Assembly (NCBI RefSeq): GCF_003121485.1
Contig: NZ_QAVX01000007.1
Location: forward strand, 124,001 to 188,000
DNA: 64,000 bases
Source of the DNA: Dyella sp. C11
Lineage (GTDB): Bacteria > Pseudomonadota > Gammaproteobacteria > Xanthomonadales > Rhodanobacteraceae
Reading direction: 5' to 3'
Shown: in pieces, positions 26,124 through 35,103 of the stretch
Position numbering within the stretch: position 1 is the stretch's first letter
How the letters are laid out: each line of letters starts with the position of its first letter
Program-made: the position numbers and the translations under genes
Notes under the pieces: model-generated
Told to the model about the DNA's origin: nothing
Databases searched by the model: none
Seen by the model: the letters and a program-made list of their open reading frames with translations, nothing else

Positions 26124-26336
26124 GACTCGCTCCTGGAGTGAGTACTAAGGGATAGGGGGTGCCGGGGCGTCGGCGGCCCATCCAGTGGGGCCAGCGGCGG
26201 ACGTAAAGCCCTGAGCAAGACAGAAATTGTTACAGGGGGCCATGTTGCGCCGCAAGGCACAGCGCAGCATGCGCCTTCGTACGGGGATGGCCTTCACACC
26301 GGGTAACATGCGGGTTTTTCCGCTTCCCGGACGGAC

Positions 26337-27185
26337 ATGACCGAGAACCAGCGCGACCTTGAGGCCGGCATCGAACTCGACCTGAACGGGCGGCTGACCT
26401 ATGGCGGCTACCTGCGCCTGGACCAGTTGCTCACCGCCCAGCAGCCGCTGAGCAACCCGCCGCATCACGATGAAATGCTGTTCATCACCCAGCACCAGGT
26501 GGCGGAGCTGTGGATGAAGCTGATCATCCACGAGCTGAAGGCCGCGCTGGCGCACCTGCGCCGCGATGAGATCGATCCATGCCTGAAGATCCTGGCGCGC
26601 GTGAAGCAGGTGCAGCGCCAGCTGTTCGAGCAATGGGCGGTGCTGGAAACGCTTACGCCGTCCGAATACCTGGAATTCCGTGGCGTGCTGGGCGCCTCGT
26701 CGGGGTTCCAGTCGCTGCAGTACCGGCAGATCGAGTTCCTGCTGGGGAACAAGAACGCGCAGATGCTGCAGGTGTTTGCGTACGATCCTGCGGCGCAGGC
26801 CACGCTGCGCGAGGTGCTGGAAGCGCCCAGCCTCTACGACGAATTCCTGTGCTACCTGGCGCGCCGCGGGCACGCCGTGCCTGCCGAACTGACGCAGCGC
26901 GACTGGTCCCAGCCGTATCGCCGTCACGATGATCTGCTGCCGGTGCTCAAGCGCATTTACGAAAACCGTTCGATGTTCTGGCCCGAGTACCACATGTGCG
27001 AACAGCTGGTGGACATGGAGGAAAGTTTCCAGCTTTGGCGTTTCCGCCATATGAAAACGGTGGAGCGGATCATCGGACACCGTCGAGGCACCGGTGGTTC
27101 CTCGGGCGTGGCGTTCCTGAAGAAGGCGCTGGAGCTGGAGTTTTTTCCGGAGTTGCTGGATGTGAGGACGGAGCTGGGGGTGTGA
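26337..27185 (+). CDS. kynA: Tryptophan 2,3-dioxygenase
   Basis: Heme enzyme that opens the indole ring of L-tryptophan to N-formylkynurenine, starting the kynurenine path. The 282-residue length is usual. [13 protein letters not shown] and [19 protein letters not shown] (His-rich active site) open it; [20 protein letters not shown] binds the amino acid; proximal His in [30 protein letters not shown] at 26304-26309 could be a -10 box. Later pathway genes (kynB, kynU) are not in the window. Confidence 0.96.
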   Translation: MTENQRDLEAGIELDLNGRLTYGGYLRLDQLLTAQQPLSNPPHHDEMLFITQHQVAELWMKLIIHELKAALAHLRRDEIDPCLKILARVKQVQRQLFEQWAVLETLTPSEYLEFRGVLGASSGFQSLQYRQIEFLLGNKNAQMLQVFAYDPAAQATLREVLEAPSLYDEFLCYLARRGHAVPAELTQRDWSQPYRRHDDLLPVLKRIYENRSMFWPEYHMCEQLVDMEESFQLWRFRHMKTVERIIGHRRGTGGSSGVAFLKKALELEFFPELLDVRTELGV

Positions 27186-27233
27186 GGGGGCTACAGGCGA
27201 AGGGAGGCTCCAAACTTTCCTCAAAGTGCCTAC

Positions 27234-27343
27234 CCCTCACCGTCATTCCCGCGAAAGCGGGAATCCAGTGACTTTGAAGCTTTTAGCGCACGAACTAAGA
27301 GCAAAGTCACTGGATTCCCGCTTTCGCGGGAATGACGGTGAGG
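27234..27343. repeat. Paired REP inverted repeat
   Basis: CCCTCACCGTCATTCCCGCG...CGCGGGAATGACGGTGAGG, each half also containing GCGAAAGCGGGAATCCAGTG or its mirror. The centre is AAGCTTTTAGCGC. Between kynA and the first peptide transporter. Confidence 0.9.
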
Positions 27344-27433
27344 AACAAATTGCGTTGCTGATGTCGTGAAGGCGACGTCTTACGAATAACCAGAAGGCGC
27401 GTAGCGCCACGACATCAAACCCAGGGGGCATGC

Positions 27434-28942
27434 ATGAGCACCACCACCGACACCGCACCCACGCCGGTGCCCGACTTTCCGCAGATGCTCGGCCACCCGC
27501 GTCCGCTGTGGATGCTGTTCATGACCGAATTCTGGGAGCGCTTTGCGTTCTACAGCGTGAGCTGGGCGCTGGCGTTGTACATCGTGGCGCACTTCTTCCA
27601 CGGCGATCCGTCGGGCGAGGCGTGGGCCAGCAAGATCTATGGCGCCTATACCGCGCTGATCTACGCGACCAGCATTTTCGGCGGCTACGTGGCCGACAAG
27701 GTCATCGGTTATCAGCGCTCGATTTTGATCGGCGCACTGGTGATGGCGGCCGGCCTGTTCGTGGTGATGTTGCCGAGCAAGGAATTGTTCCTGCTTGGCC
27801 TGGCGATGGTCGTGGTGGGCAACGGCCTGTTCAAGCCGAACATTTCCTCGATGGTGGGGCAGCTTTACGGCCCGAAGGATGATCGCCGCGACCGTGGTTT
27901 CATCCTGTTCTACATGGGCATCAACGGCGGTGCGTTGCTCGCGCCGCTGCTCACCGGCTGGCTCGCCAGCTATTTCACCGACACGCCGACGCAGGAGAAC
28001 TACCGCATCGTGTTCGGCGCGGCAGGCGTGGGCATGGTGCTGAGCCTGTTCTGGTTCTGGTTTGGCCGTCGTGGCCTGCATGGCGTGGGACGTCCGGCGC
28101 CGGAAGCGGCCAGCCGCATGCGCGTGGTGTGGGTGCTGCTGGGTGTGATCGTCGCCGTGCCGCTGGTGTACCTGCTGCTGGCCTTCATCGGCGCCAGTGG
28201 CTTGCAGTGGCTGCTGGGCCTGCTGTTTGTCGGTGTGGCGGCGATGCTCATCATCGAGGCCATGCGCCACGATCGCGTGCAATTGCATCGCGTGATTGCG
28301 ATGCTGATCATCTTCGCGTTCAACATCCTGTTCTGGATGTTCTATTTCCAGCTGGGCACGTCGTTCAATTTCCTTGCGGCAAACATGGTGGACCGCGAGA
28401 TGTTCGGCGGCTGGATGTTCCCCGTGGGCTGGTTCCAGTCGGTGAGCCCGCTGGCGATCATCGTGCTGGCGCCGCTGGTGACGCAGGTGTGGTCCTTCCT
28501 TGCGCGCCGGAACAGCGAGCCGTCGATTCCGCGCAAGTTCGGCCTGGGCCTGCTGTTCAATGGCCTGGGCTTCACTGCGCTGATGTATGCGCTGAGCCAT
28601 TCGGTGGATAGCCGTGGGCTGATCCCGTTCTGGCCGCTGACGGCGTGTTACGTGCTGCAGACGGTGGGCGAGCTGTGCCTGTCGCCGATTGGCCTGTCGA
28701 TGGTGACCAAGCTGGCGCCGCCGCGCCTGGTGGGCGTCGCGATGGGTGGGTGGTTCCTGTCGCTGGCGGTGGGCGGCAACCTTTCCGGGCTGCTCGCGGG
28801 GCAGATCAGTGGCGAAAGCGGCATGACGGCGGCTTCGGCGCTTTCGGGGTTCACCTTCAGTTTCTATCTGCTGGCGGGCGCGGGCGTGTTGTTGCTGTTG
28901 ATCTCGCCGTTGATCAACCGGTTGATGCATGGGGTGAAGTAA
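27434..28942 (+). CDS. POT-family proton-coupled oligopeptide transporter (copy 1)
   Basis: Imports di- and tripeptides with protons, inner membrane, 502 residues and about 14 helices. The POT signature in TM1 reads EFWERFAFYSVSW (ExxERFxYY form with a Phe). The TM2-3 loop has GGYVADKVIGYQRSILIG and FKPNISSMVGQLY follows, as in bacterial DtpT. The C-terminus ends LISPLINRLMHGVK, nearly the same as copy 2. ATG 27434. Substrate range is unknown. Repeats flank it on both sides. Confidence 0.93.
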   Translation: MSTTTDTAPTPVPDFPQMLGHPRPLWMLFMTEFWERFAFYSVSWALALYIVAHFFHGDPSGEAWASKIYGAYTALIYATSIFGGYVADKVIGYQRSILIGALVMAAGLFVVMLPSKELFLLGLAMVVVGNGLFKPNISSMVGQLYGPKDDRRDRGFILFYMGINGGALLAPLLTGWLASYFTDTPTQENYRIVFGAAGVGMVLSLFWFWFGRRGLHGVGRPAPEAASRMRVVWVLLGVIVAVPLVYLLLAFIGASGLQWLLGLLFVGVAAMLIIEAMRHDRVQLHRVIAMLIIFAFNILFWMFYFQLGTSFNFLAANMVDREMFGGWMFPVGWFQSVSPLAIIVLAPLVTQVWSFLARRNSEPSIPRKFGLGLLFNGLGFTALMYALSHSVDSRGLIPFWPLTACYVLQTVGELCLSPIGLSMVTKLAPPRLVGVAMGGWFLSLAVGGNLSGLLAGQISGESGMTAASALSGFTFSFYLLAGAGVLLLLISPLINRLMHGVK

Positions 28943-28979
28943 GGCCTCGCTGCGCAACGCTTGCCTCGATGCTTGGGTA

Positions 28980-29085
28980 CCCTCACCGTCATTCCCGCGA
29001 AGGCGGGAATCCAGCGACTTTTATCACCTCACGGAAGAGCTAAAAGGCACTGGATTCCCGCCTTCGCGGGAATGACGAGTGAGAG
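28980..29085. repeat. Paired REP inverted repeat
   Basis: CCTCACCGTCATTCCCGCGA at the left, TTCGCGGGAATGACGAGTGAG at the right, with internal GGAATCCAGC and CTGGATTCC arms. It separates the two POT genes. Confidence 0.9.
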
Positions 29086-29182
29086 AGTGAGGCATCATGA
29101 TGCTGCGGCGCATTTGACGGGCACGGCGCACGCCGGTTAGAAGTCGACTTCGCAAGAAATTTCGACGGATGACGAGCACGAC

Positions 29183-30784
29183 ATGAGCACGACCGAGAAA
29201 GCCACCGCACCCACGGTGCCCGACTACCCCCAGACATTGGGGCATCCACGCCCGCTGTGGATGCTTTTCATGACGGAGTTCTGGGAGCGCTTCGCGTTCT
29301 ACGGCATGCGCTGGGCGCTCGCGCTCTACATCGTGGCGGAGTTCTTCCACGGCGATCCGGCGGGGCAGGGCTTCGCCAGCCGCACGTACGGCGCGTATCT
29401 GGCGCTGGTGTATGCCGCGGCGGTGTTCGGCGGCTACGTGGCGGACCGCATCATCGGCTACCAGCGTTCGATCCTGGTGGGCGCCGTGGTGATGGCGGCG
29501 GGCCTCTTCATGATCATGCTGCCCGATGAAAGGATCTTCCTGCTGGGCCTGTCGACCGTCATCGTGGGCAACGGCCTGTTCAAGCCGAACATTTCATCGA
29601 TGGTGGGGCGGCTCTACAGCGTGGGCGACGCACGCCGCGACCGTGGTTTCACGCTGTTCTACATGGGCATCAACGCCGGTGCGCTGGTGTCGCCGCTGGT
29701 CACCGGCTGGTTGGCAAGCCACTTTACCGACATGCCGATGCAGCAGAACTACAAGGCGGTGTTCCTTGCCTCGGGCGTCGGCATGCTGGTGAGCCTGGTG
29801 TGGTTCTGGATCGGCCGTCGGCAGCTCGGCCCCGTGGGCAGGCCGGCGCCGGAGCAGGCGGGACGGCTGCGGGTGGTCTATGTGTTCCTCGGTTGCGTGC
29901 TCGCCATTCCGCTGGTGTTTTTCATGCTGGGCGGCGGTTTTTCCGAACTGGTTGCCAGGGCGCTGCTGGACATGGGCGCGATCAAGCCGACGGTGATCGA
30001 TGGCGCCATCAACTATGAAAAGACGCTGCCTGCCGCGACTGTGCGCGCCTGGGTGCTGGGCGTGCTGTTCGTCGGCCTGTCCGCGCTGCTGCTGGTCGAG
30101 GGTTTTCGCGAGGGCAAGGTGCAGCGTGACCGCGTGTTCGCCATGCTGATCATCTTCGTGTTCAACGTGCTGTTCTGGATGTTCTACGAACAGGCCGGCA
30201 GCTCGTTCAACTTCCTGGCGCAGAACATCGTGGACCGCGAGATGTTCGGCGGCTGGGTGTTCCCGGTGGGCTGGTTCCAGTCGGTGGCGCCGCTTTCACT
30301 GGTACTGCTGGCGCCGTTCGTGTCGCTGGCATGGGGGTGGCTCGACAAGCGCCGCATGGAGCCGTCCATCCCGCGCAAGTTCGGGTTGGGGCTTATCGGC
30401 AACGCGCTGGCCTTTGTGGTGTTGATGTACGCACTGTCCGAGCTTGTGGACAGCCGACACCTGATCCCGTTCTGGCCACTGGTCATGGTGTACGTGCTGC
30501 AGACGCTGGGCGAGTTGTGCCTTTCGCCGATTGGTCTCTCGATGGTGACCAAGCTGGCACCGGTACGCCTGGTTGGTTTCGCGATGGGGGGCTGGTTTCT
30601 CTCTACCGGCATCGGCAACAACCTGTCGGGCATTTTCGCCGGCCATGTCAGCGGTGAAACCGGCATGACGGTGGCTTCCGCACTCAGCGGCTTCACCTTC
30701 AGCTTCTGGCTGCTGGCCGGTGCGGGCGTGCTGCTGTTCGTCATCGCGCCGCTGATCAACCGGCTGATGCACGGGGTGAAGTGA
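29183..30784 (+). CDS. POT-family proton-coupled oligopeptide transporter (copy 2)
   Basis: Paralogue of the gene at 27434, 533 residues. The POT motif is EFWERFAFYGMRW, with the loop GGYVADRIIGYQRSILVG and FKPNISSMVGRLY. It differs from copy 1 by a ~30-residue insertion near 235-270 (GGGFSELVARALLDMGAIK...). Both share WMLFMTEFWERF and the C-terminal PLINRLMHGVK, so the pair arose by tandem duplication. ATG 29183 is preceded by a weak GAGCACGAC; start fits the shared MSTT N-terminus. Confidence 0.93.
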   Translation: MSTTEKATAPTVPDYPQTLGHPRPLWMLFMTEFWERFAFYGMRWALALYIVAEFFHGDPAGQGFASRTYGAYLALVYAAAVFGGYVADRIIGYQRSILVGAVVMAAGLFMIMLPDERIFLLGLSTVIVGNGLFKPNISSMVGRLYSVGDARRDRGFTLFYMGINAGALVSPLVTGWLASHFTDMPMQQNYKAVFLASGVGMLVSLVWFWIGRRQLGPVGRPAPEQAGRLRVVYVFLGCVLAIPLVFFMLGGGFSELVARALLDMGAIKPTVIDGAINYEKTLPAATVRAWVLGVLFVGLSALLLVEGFREGKVQRDRVFAMLIIFVFNVLFWMFYEQAGSSFNFLAQNIVDREMFGGWVFPVGWFQSVAPLSLVLLAPFVSLAWGWLDKRRMEPSIPRKFGLGLIGNALAFVVLMYALSELVDSRHLIPFWPLVMVYVLQTLGELCLSPIGLSMVTKLAPVRLVGFAMGGWFLSTGIGNNLSGIFAGHVSGETGMTVASALSGFTFSFWLLAGAGVLLFVIAPLINRLMHGVK

Positions 30785-30822
30785 GCGTGGTATGGGCGCG
30801 CACTGAAACGCGCGCTTACCTA

Positions 30823-30915
30823 CATCGTCATTCCCGCGAAAGCGGGAATCCAGCGACTTTCGACTCGCGAAAGAGCTAAGGCACTGGATTCCCGCTTTCG
30901 CGGGAATGACGGATA
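30823..30915. repeat. Paired REP inverted repeat
   Basis: ATCGTCATTCCCGCGAAAGC...TTTCGCGGGAATGACGGAT, same family as at 27234. It sits between the second POT gene and the convergent MarR gene. Confidence 0.9.
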
Positions 30916-30935
30916 GGAAGGGTGTCGAGTACTAC

Positions 30936-31424
30936 TTACTTCGGCTCAATCGCCTGCAGCTTGTCCAGGATCCGCACCAGCCAGGTGCGTTCCTCGTCGT
31001 CCAGCTTCGACAGCAGATTGCGCTCATGCTCGCGTGCCATGGGCGCCACCACCTCGTGGATGGCCCAGCCGGCCTCGCTCAGGCCCAGCACGGAGCGGCG
31101 CTTGTCGCCGTCGTGGGTGGCGCGGGTCACCCAGCCGGTTTCCACCAGCTTGGCCAGGGCGCGGCTCACGGCCACCTTGTCCATCAGGGTGCGCTCGGCC
31201 ACTTCACGGGCCGACAGGCCGTCAAAGCGGGCCAGCACGGCCATCACGCGCCATTCCGTCATGCTCAGGTCAAACCGGCGTTGATAATCGTCGGCAATGG
31301 CCTGGCTGACCGCGTTCGACAGGATCGAAAGGCGGTAGGGCAGGAAGTTTTCCAGCTCCAGCGGGGCATGGTCGGGATGGTGTTCTTCAGCCACTGCTGC
31401 GGCGCTCCTTGCAAATGGTTTCAT
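30936..31424 (-). CDS. MarR-family regulator beside hpd
   Basis: A 162-residue winged-helix dimer, MarR family: helices up to SMTEWRVMAVLARFDGLSAREVAERTLMDKVAVSRALAKLVETGWV (HTH) and the wing THDGDKRRSVLGLSEAG with the DxRxx motif. It is divergent from hpd (90 bp between starts), so it probably represses the tyrosine-degradation genes until a pathway intermediate binds, as with HpdR/HmgR-type regulators in other proteobacteria. No ligand can be deduced. A 14-bp near-palindrome overlaps its ATG and fits autorepression. Confidence 0.9.
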   Translation of the reverse strand: MKPFARSAAAVAEEHHPDHAPLELENFLPYRLSILSNAVSQAIADDYQRRFDLSMTEWRVMAVLARFDGLSAREVAERTLMDKVAVSRALAKLVETGWVTRATHDGDKRRSVLGLSEAGWAIHEVVAPMAREHERNLLSKLDDEERTWLVRILDKLQAIEPK

Positions 31425-31431
31425 ATGTAAC
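31418..31431. promoter_or_regulatory. Candidate MarR operator over the marR start codon
   Basis: GTTTCATATGTAAC is palindromic except at one symmetric position pair, has the CATATG core, and overlaps the MarR ATG (31422-31424). It lies in the shared marR-hpd promoter region, 82 bp upstream of hpd. Confidence 0.5.
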
Positions 31432-31513
31432 TATAACGCGAGGATTATGAGGATGGTCGCACGCTAGGTACCCCGGGCGTAGGCCGTCGAGCACCGATCC
31501 ACAGGAGAGCCCC

Positions 31514-32611
31514 ATGAGCGCGCAGCCCAATCTTGGCATGCAGGTCACCACCTTCGAAAACCCCATGGGCATCAACGGATTCGAATTCGTCGAATTCGCC
31601 GCCCCGGCGGGCCGCGGCCACGAGCTGCATACCCTGTTCAAGAACATGGGTTTCACCGCCGTGCTCAAGCACAAGTCGCGTGCCATCACGGTCTATCGCC
31701 AGGGCGACGTGAACCTGCTGGTGAACGAAGATCCCGATTCCTACGCCGCCGAATTCGCTGAGGCCCACGGTCCGTGCGCGGCGGGTTTCGCCATCCGCTT
31801 CCAGAAGCCGGCCGATGAAGTGCGCAAGGTCGTGCTCGGCAACGGCGGCGAGGCGGTGAGCGACAAGGCCGAAGCCACCAAGGCGGTGAAGGCACCGGCC
31901 GTGAAGGGTATCGGCGACTGCGTGCTCTACCTGGTCGACAGCTACGGCGACAAGGGCAGCATCTACGCGGGCGACTACGAAGCCATTGCCGGTGTGGATC
32001 AGCATCCGAAGGGTTTCGGTCTCACCTTCATCGACCACCTCACGCACAACCTCTACTTCGGCAACATGCAGAAGTGGTCGGACTACTACGAGCGCCTGTT
32101 CAACTTCCGCGAGATCCGCTACTTCGACATCAAGGGCGCCAAGACGGGCCTGGTGTCCAAGGCGATGACCGCGCCGGACGGCATCGTGCGCATTCCGCTC
32201 AACGAATCGAGCGATCCGAAGTCGCAGATCAACGAATACCTCGACGCGTACCACGGCGAAGGCATCCAGCACATCGCCTGCTTCACCGACAACATCTACG
32301 ACACCGTGGAAGCGATGCGCGAGAAAGGCGTGGAGTTCCTCGACACGCCGGACACGTATTTCGACGTGATCGACATGCGCATTCCCGACCATGGCGAAGA
32401 CGTGCCGCGCCTGGCCAAGAACAAGATCCTGATCGACGCCGACCCGGAGACCAAGCAGCGCAAGCTGCTGCAGATCTTCACGCAGAACAACATCGGCCCG
32501 ATCTTCTTCGAGATCATCCAGCGCAAGGGCAACGAGGGTTTCGGCGAAGGCAACTTCCAGGCGCTGTTCGAATCCATCGAACGCGACCAGATGAAGCGCG
32601 GCTTCCTGTAA
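31514..32611 (+). CDS. hpd: 4-hydroxyphenylpyruvate dioxygenase
   Basis: Converts 4-hydroxyphenylpyruvate to homogentisate, the second step of tyrosine degradation, using Fe(II). The 365-residue protein has two VOC-type halves. Iron ligands: His in FIDHLTHNL (first), His in GIQHIACFT (second) and Glu in GPIFFEIIQRKGN (third). The C-terminal helix FGEGNFQALFESIERDQ gates the site. RBS AGGAGA (31502-31507) precedes ATG 31514. hmgA and fahA follow, with a membrane-protein gene on the other strand between. Confidence 0.97.
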   Translation: MSAQPNLGMQVTTFENPMGINGFEFVEFAAPAGRGHELHTLFKNMGFTAVLKHKSRAITVYRQGDVNLLVNEDPDSYAAEFAEAHGPCAAGFAIRFQKPADEVRKVVLGNGGEAVSDKAEATKAVKAPAVKGIGDCVLYLVDSYGDKGSIYAGDYEAIAGVDQHPKGFGLTFIDHLTHNLYFGNMQKWSDYYERLFNFREIRYFDIKGAKTGLVSKAMTAPDGIVRIPLNESSDPKSQINEYLDAYHGEGIQHIACFTDNIYDTVEAMREKGVEFLDTPDTYFDVIDMRIPDHGEDVPRLAKNKILIDADPETKQRKLLQIFTQNNIGPIFFEIIQRKGNEGFGEGNFQALFESIERDQMKRGFL

Positions 32612-32656
32612 TCGCAACGACATGGCCGCCCTTGATGGGCGGCCATGGTGTGGGAG

Positions 32657-33052
32657 TCAGTGCCAGGAACCGCCGTTGTGCATATAGGCCGCGAATACCG
32701 CGCCGTAGAACACGATGGCGAGTACCCACAGGACGATGCCGACCAGAATCAGCACGCCCTGGATCACGAAGTAAGTGCGCAGCTTGGCGAGCGCTTCCTT
32801 CAGGGCGACGGCATCGCCGCTCAGTTGGGCTCGTTCGATGGCACCGGCCGACTGCATCACCAGCACGCCGATCCAGATCGGCAGCCAGGCGATGAGGATG
32901 CCGACGATGGTGATGGCGGTGAGGGCACCCTGGATGATGAACACGATGCCGACGAACTTCATCCATCCCTTGCCCGACGCAAGCGGTTGGCTGAGATCCT
33001 GGATGGAGTGATTCGCGGTGGCCTGGCCCAGCGAGGAGAACGAGTCGGACAT
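32657..33052 (-). CDS. DUF5362-like small membrane protein
   Basis: A 131-residue protein on the opposite strand within the tyrosine cluster. Three hydrophobic helices (~32-55, ~60-72, ~100-125): FVGIVFIIQGALTAITIVGILIAW, then IWIGVLVMQSAGAIERA, then FVIQGVLILVGIVLWVLAIVFYG. A cytosolic helix AQLSGDAVALKEALAKLRTY lies between. It resembles DUF5362, function unknown. ATG 33052 is used. Its presence among tyrosine genes is positional; it also lies 139 bp from the divergent hmgA start. Confidence 0.8.
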   Translation of the reverse strand: MSDSFSSLGQATANHSIQDLSQPLASGKGWMKFVGIVFIIQGALTAITIVGILIAWLPIWIGVLVMQSAGAIERAQLSGDAVALKEALAKLRTYFVIQGVLILVGIVLWVLAIVFYGAVFAAYMHNGGSWH

Positions 33053-33190
33053 GCGGTTTCCTTGTGATGTCGTTTCAAGAGAGAACAACGCCTCGTCCAT
33101 CGTGTGAGGCGGCCAGCGGTCGTACGGCAAGCGTCATAGTATCGAGCGGGTGCCATCGTGGCCCGCCCCTGGGCAGATTGCGGAGTTTCC

Positions 33191-34489
33191 ATGTCAGCCA
33201 GCAAGCAGCAGTACCAGTCCGGTTTCGCCAACGAATTCGCCACCGAGGCGCTGCCTGGCGCGCTGCCTGAAGGGCAGAACTCGCCGCAGAGCGCGCCCCA
33301 CGGCCTATACGCCGAGCAGATTTCCGGCACGGCGTTTACCGCGCCGCGCCACAGCAACCGCCGCAGCTGGCTGTACCGCATTCGCCCGGCGGCCATGCAT
33401 CACCCGTTCGAGGCGATGCCGGATGGCCGCTTCCACAACCGTTTCAACGACGTGCCGGCCAGCCCGAACCAGCTGCGCTGGAGCCCGTTTGCGCTGCCGA
33501 CCGCGCCCACCGACTTCATCGACGGCTTGTTCACCGTGGCGGGCAATGGCGGCCCGGCCGACCAGACGGGCGTGGGTATTCACGTGTACGCCGCCAATCG
33601 CTCGATGCAGGGCCGGTTCTTCTACAACGCCGACGGCGAGATGCTGATCGTGCCGCAGGAAGGCCGCCTGAAGCTGGCCACCGAGATGGGCAACATCGAG
33701 CTGGAGCCGCTGGAAATCGCGGTGATTCCGCGTGGCGTACGCTTTCGCGTGGAGTTGCTGGACGACGTGGCGCGCGGTTACATCGCGGAAAACTTCGGTG
33801 CCATGCTGCGCCTGCCCGACCTGGGCCCCATCGGCAGCAACGGCCTGGCCAATCCGCGCGACTTCCTCACGCCGGTCGCGGCGTACGAAGACGTGGAAGG
33901 CAAGTTCGAACTGATCGCGAAATTCCAGGGCAACCTGTGGCGCGCCGCCATCGACCACTCGCCGCTGGACGTGGTGGGTTGGCACGGCAACTACGCGCCG
34001 TACAAATATGACCTGCGCAAGTTCAACACCATCGGCTCGATCAGCTTCGACCATCCGGACCCGAGCATTTTCCTCGTGCTGCACTCGCCGAGCGATTCCG
34101 AAGGCGTGAGCAACATGGATTTCGTGATCTTCCCGCCGCGCTGGCTGGTGGCGCAGCACACGTTCCGTCCGCCGTGGTTCCATCGCAATATCGCCAGCGA
34201 GTTCATGGGACTCATCACGGGTGTGTACGACGCCAAGGCCGAAGGCTTCGCGCCGGGCGGCGCATCGCTGCACAATTCCATGAGCGGCCACGGCCCCGAT
34301 GCGGCCACGTACGAGAAGGCATCCACGCGCGACCTGTCGCAGCCGGATGTCATCACCGGCACCATGGCCTTCATGTTCGAGACGCGTCGGGTGATCCATC
34401 CGACGAAGCAGGCCTTGGCGTTGCCGGAACTGCAGGGCAATTACTTCCAGTGCTGGCAGGGCATCCACAAGCATTTCCCGGGAGGCTGA
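33191..34489 (+). CDS. hmgA: Homogentisate 1,2-dioxygenase
   Basis: Ring-cleaves homogentisate to maleylacetoacetate. The 432-residue length is standard. Near the N-terminus [18 protein letters not shown] is the family opening. Fe ligands are His and Glu in [14 protein letters not shown] and His in [12 protein letters not shown]. The adjoining [15 protein letters not shown] and PPRWLVAQ motifs are also typical. ATG 33191 gives [12 protein letters not shown]; the frame opens at 33158. It probably shares MarR control with hpd. Confidence 0.97.
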   Translation: MSASKQQYQSGFANEFATEALPGALPEGQNSPQSAPHGLYAEQISGTAFTAPRHSNRRSWLYRIRPAAMHHPFEAMPDGRFHNRFNDVPASPNQLRWSPFALPTAPTDFIDGLFTVAGNGGPADQTGVGIHVYAANRSMQGRFFYNADGEMLIVPQEGRLKLATEMGNIELEPLEIAVIPRGVRFRVELLDDVARGYIAENFGAMLRLPDLGPIGSNGLANPRDFLTPVAAYEDVEGKFELIAKFQGNLWRAAIDHSPLDVVGWHGNYAPYKYDLRKFNTIGSISFDHPDPSIFLVLHSPSDSEGVSNMDFVIFPPRWLVAQHTFRPPWFHRNIASEFMGLITGVYDAKAEGFAPGGASLHNSMSGHGPDAATYEKASTRDLSQPDVITGTMAFMFETRRVIHPTKQALALPELQGNYFQCWQGIHKHFPGG

Positions 34490-34493
34490 TGTC

Positions 34494-35081
34494 ATGGTGT
34501 TGCGTCGACTTGGCGGCTTGTCGCTGTGCCTGATGCTCGTGGCGTGTCAGTCGCATGACGAAGCATCGGTGCCTGCGCCGGCAAGGACGGCGCCCGTGCC
34601 GGCTGCAACGAGTGCAGTGGCAAACAACACCGGCGCCCTGAGCCAGGCGAGTTACCAAGGTTTCGGCGACATGCGTTTCGGCATGGACGAGGCGGCGTTT
34701 CGCAAGGCGTGGGGCGGAGACCTGGTGGGTGGTGCCGCGCCGGGTTCGGACTGCGCCATGTATGCACCCAAGTGGGCGCGTACGCCGCCCGAGCTGGCGT
34801 TCATGCTCGAGCACGGCCACTTCGTGCGTTACGACGTGCGAAATGACAAGGAAACGGCGCCGGGTGGTGGCAAGGTCGGCATGGACAAGGCACAGGTGCT
34901 GGCGCTGTATGGCGACAAAGTGCTGGAATCGCCGGCCAAATACGAAGCGGGCGCGAGCACGCTGCGGCTGGAAGGTTCGGATGGCGGCGTGCTGATCTTC
35001 GATATCGGCGCCGACGGCAAGGTCACGGCGTGGCGCGTAGGCGTCATGCCACAAATCGATTACGTGGAAGGTTGCAGCTGA
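34494..35081 (+). CDS. Lipoprotein of unknown function
   Basis: A 195-residue exported lipoprotein. The N-terminus MVLRRLGGLSLCLMLVACQS ends in a lipobox (LVAC, Cys ~18), followed by an Ala/Pro linker and a globular part with YQGFGDMRFGMDEAAFRKAWGG, CAMYAP and YVEGC. The FGMDEAAFRKAW motif recalls small periplasmic proteins with SmpA-like tandem turns, but no family is certain. The gene starts four bases after hmgA and precedes fahA by 22 bp, so it is co-transcribed with the tyrosine genes. Confidence 0.8.
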   Translation: MVLRRLGGLSLCLMLVACQSHDEASVPAPARTAPVPAATSAVANNTGALSQASYQGFGDMRFGMDEAAFRKAWGGDLVGGAAPGSDCAMYAPKWARTPPELAFMLEHGHFVRYDVRNDKETAPGGGKVGMDKAQVLALYGDKVLESPAKYEAGASTLRLEGSDGGVLIFDIGADGKVTAWRVGVMPQIDYVEGCS

Positions 35082-35103
35082 GTGCTGCCTTTGGAGCGAT
35101 AGC

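Noticed and set aside
22376-26141. Long plus-strand frames of ~590 and ~760 residues across the pdh operon
   Set aside because: They are antisense to pdhA, pdhB and pdhC, are His/Arg/Val-rich, and cross REP repeats. No family features appear.
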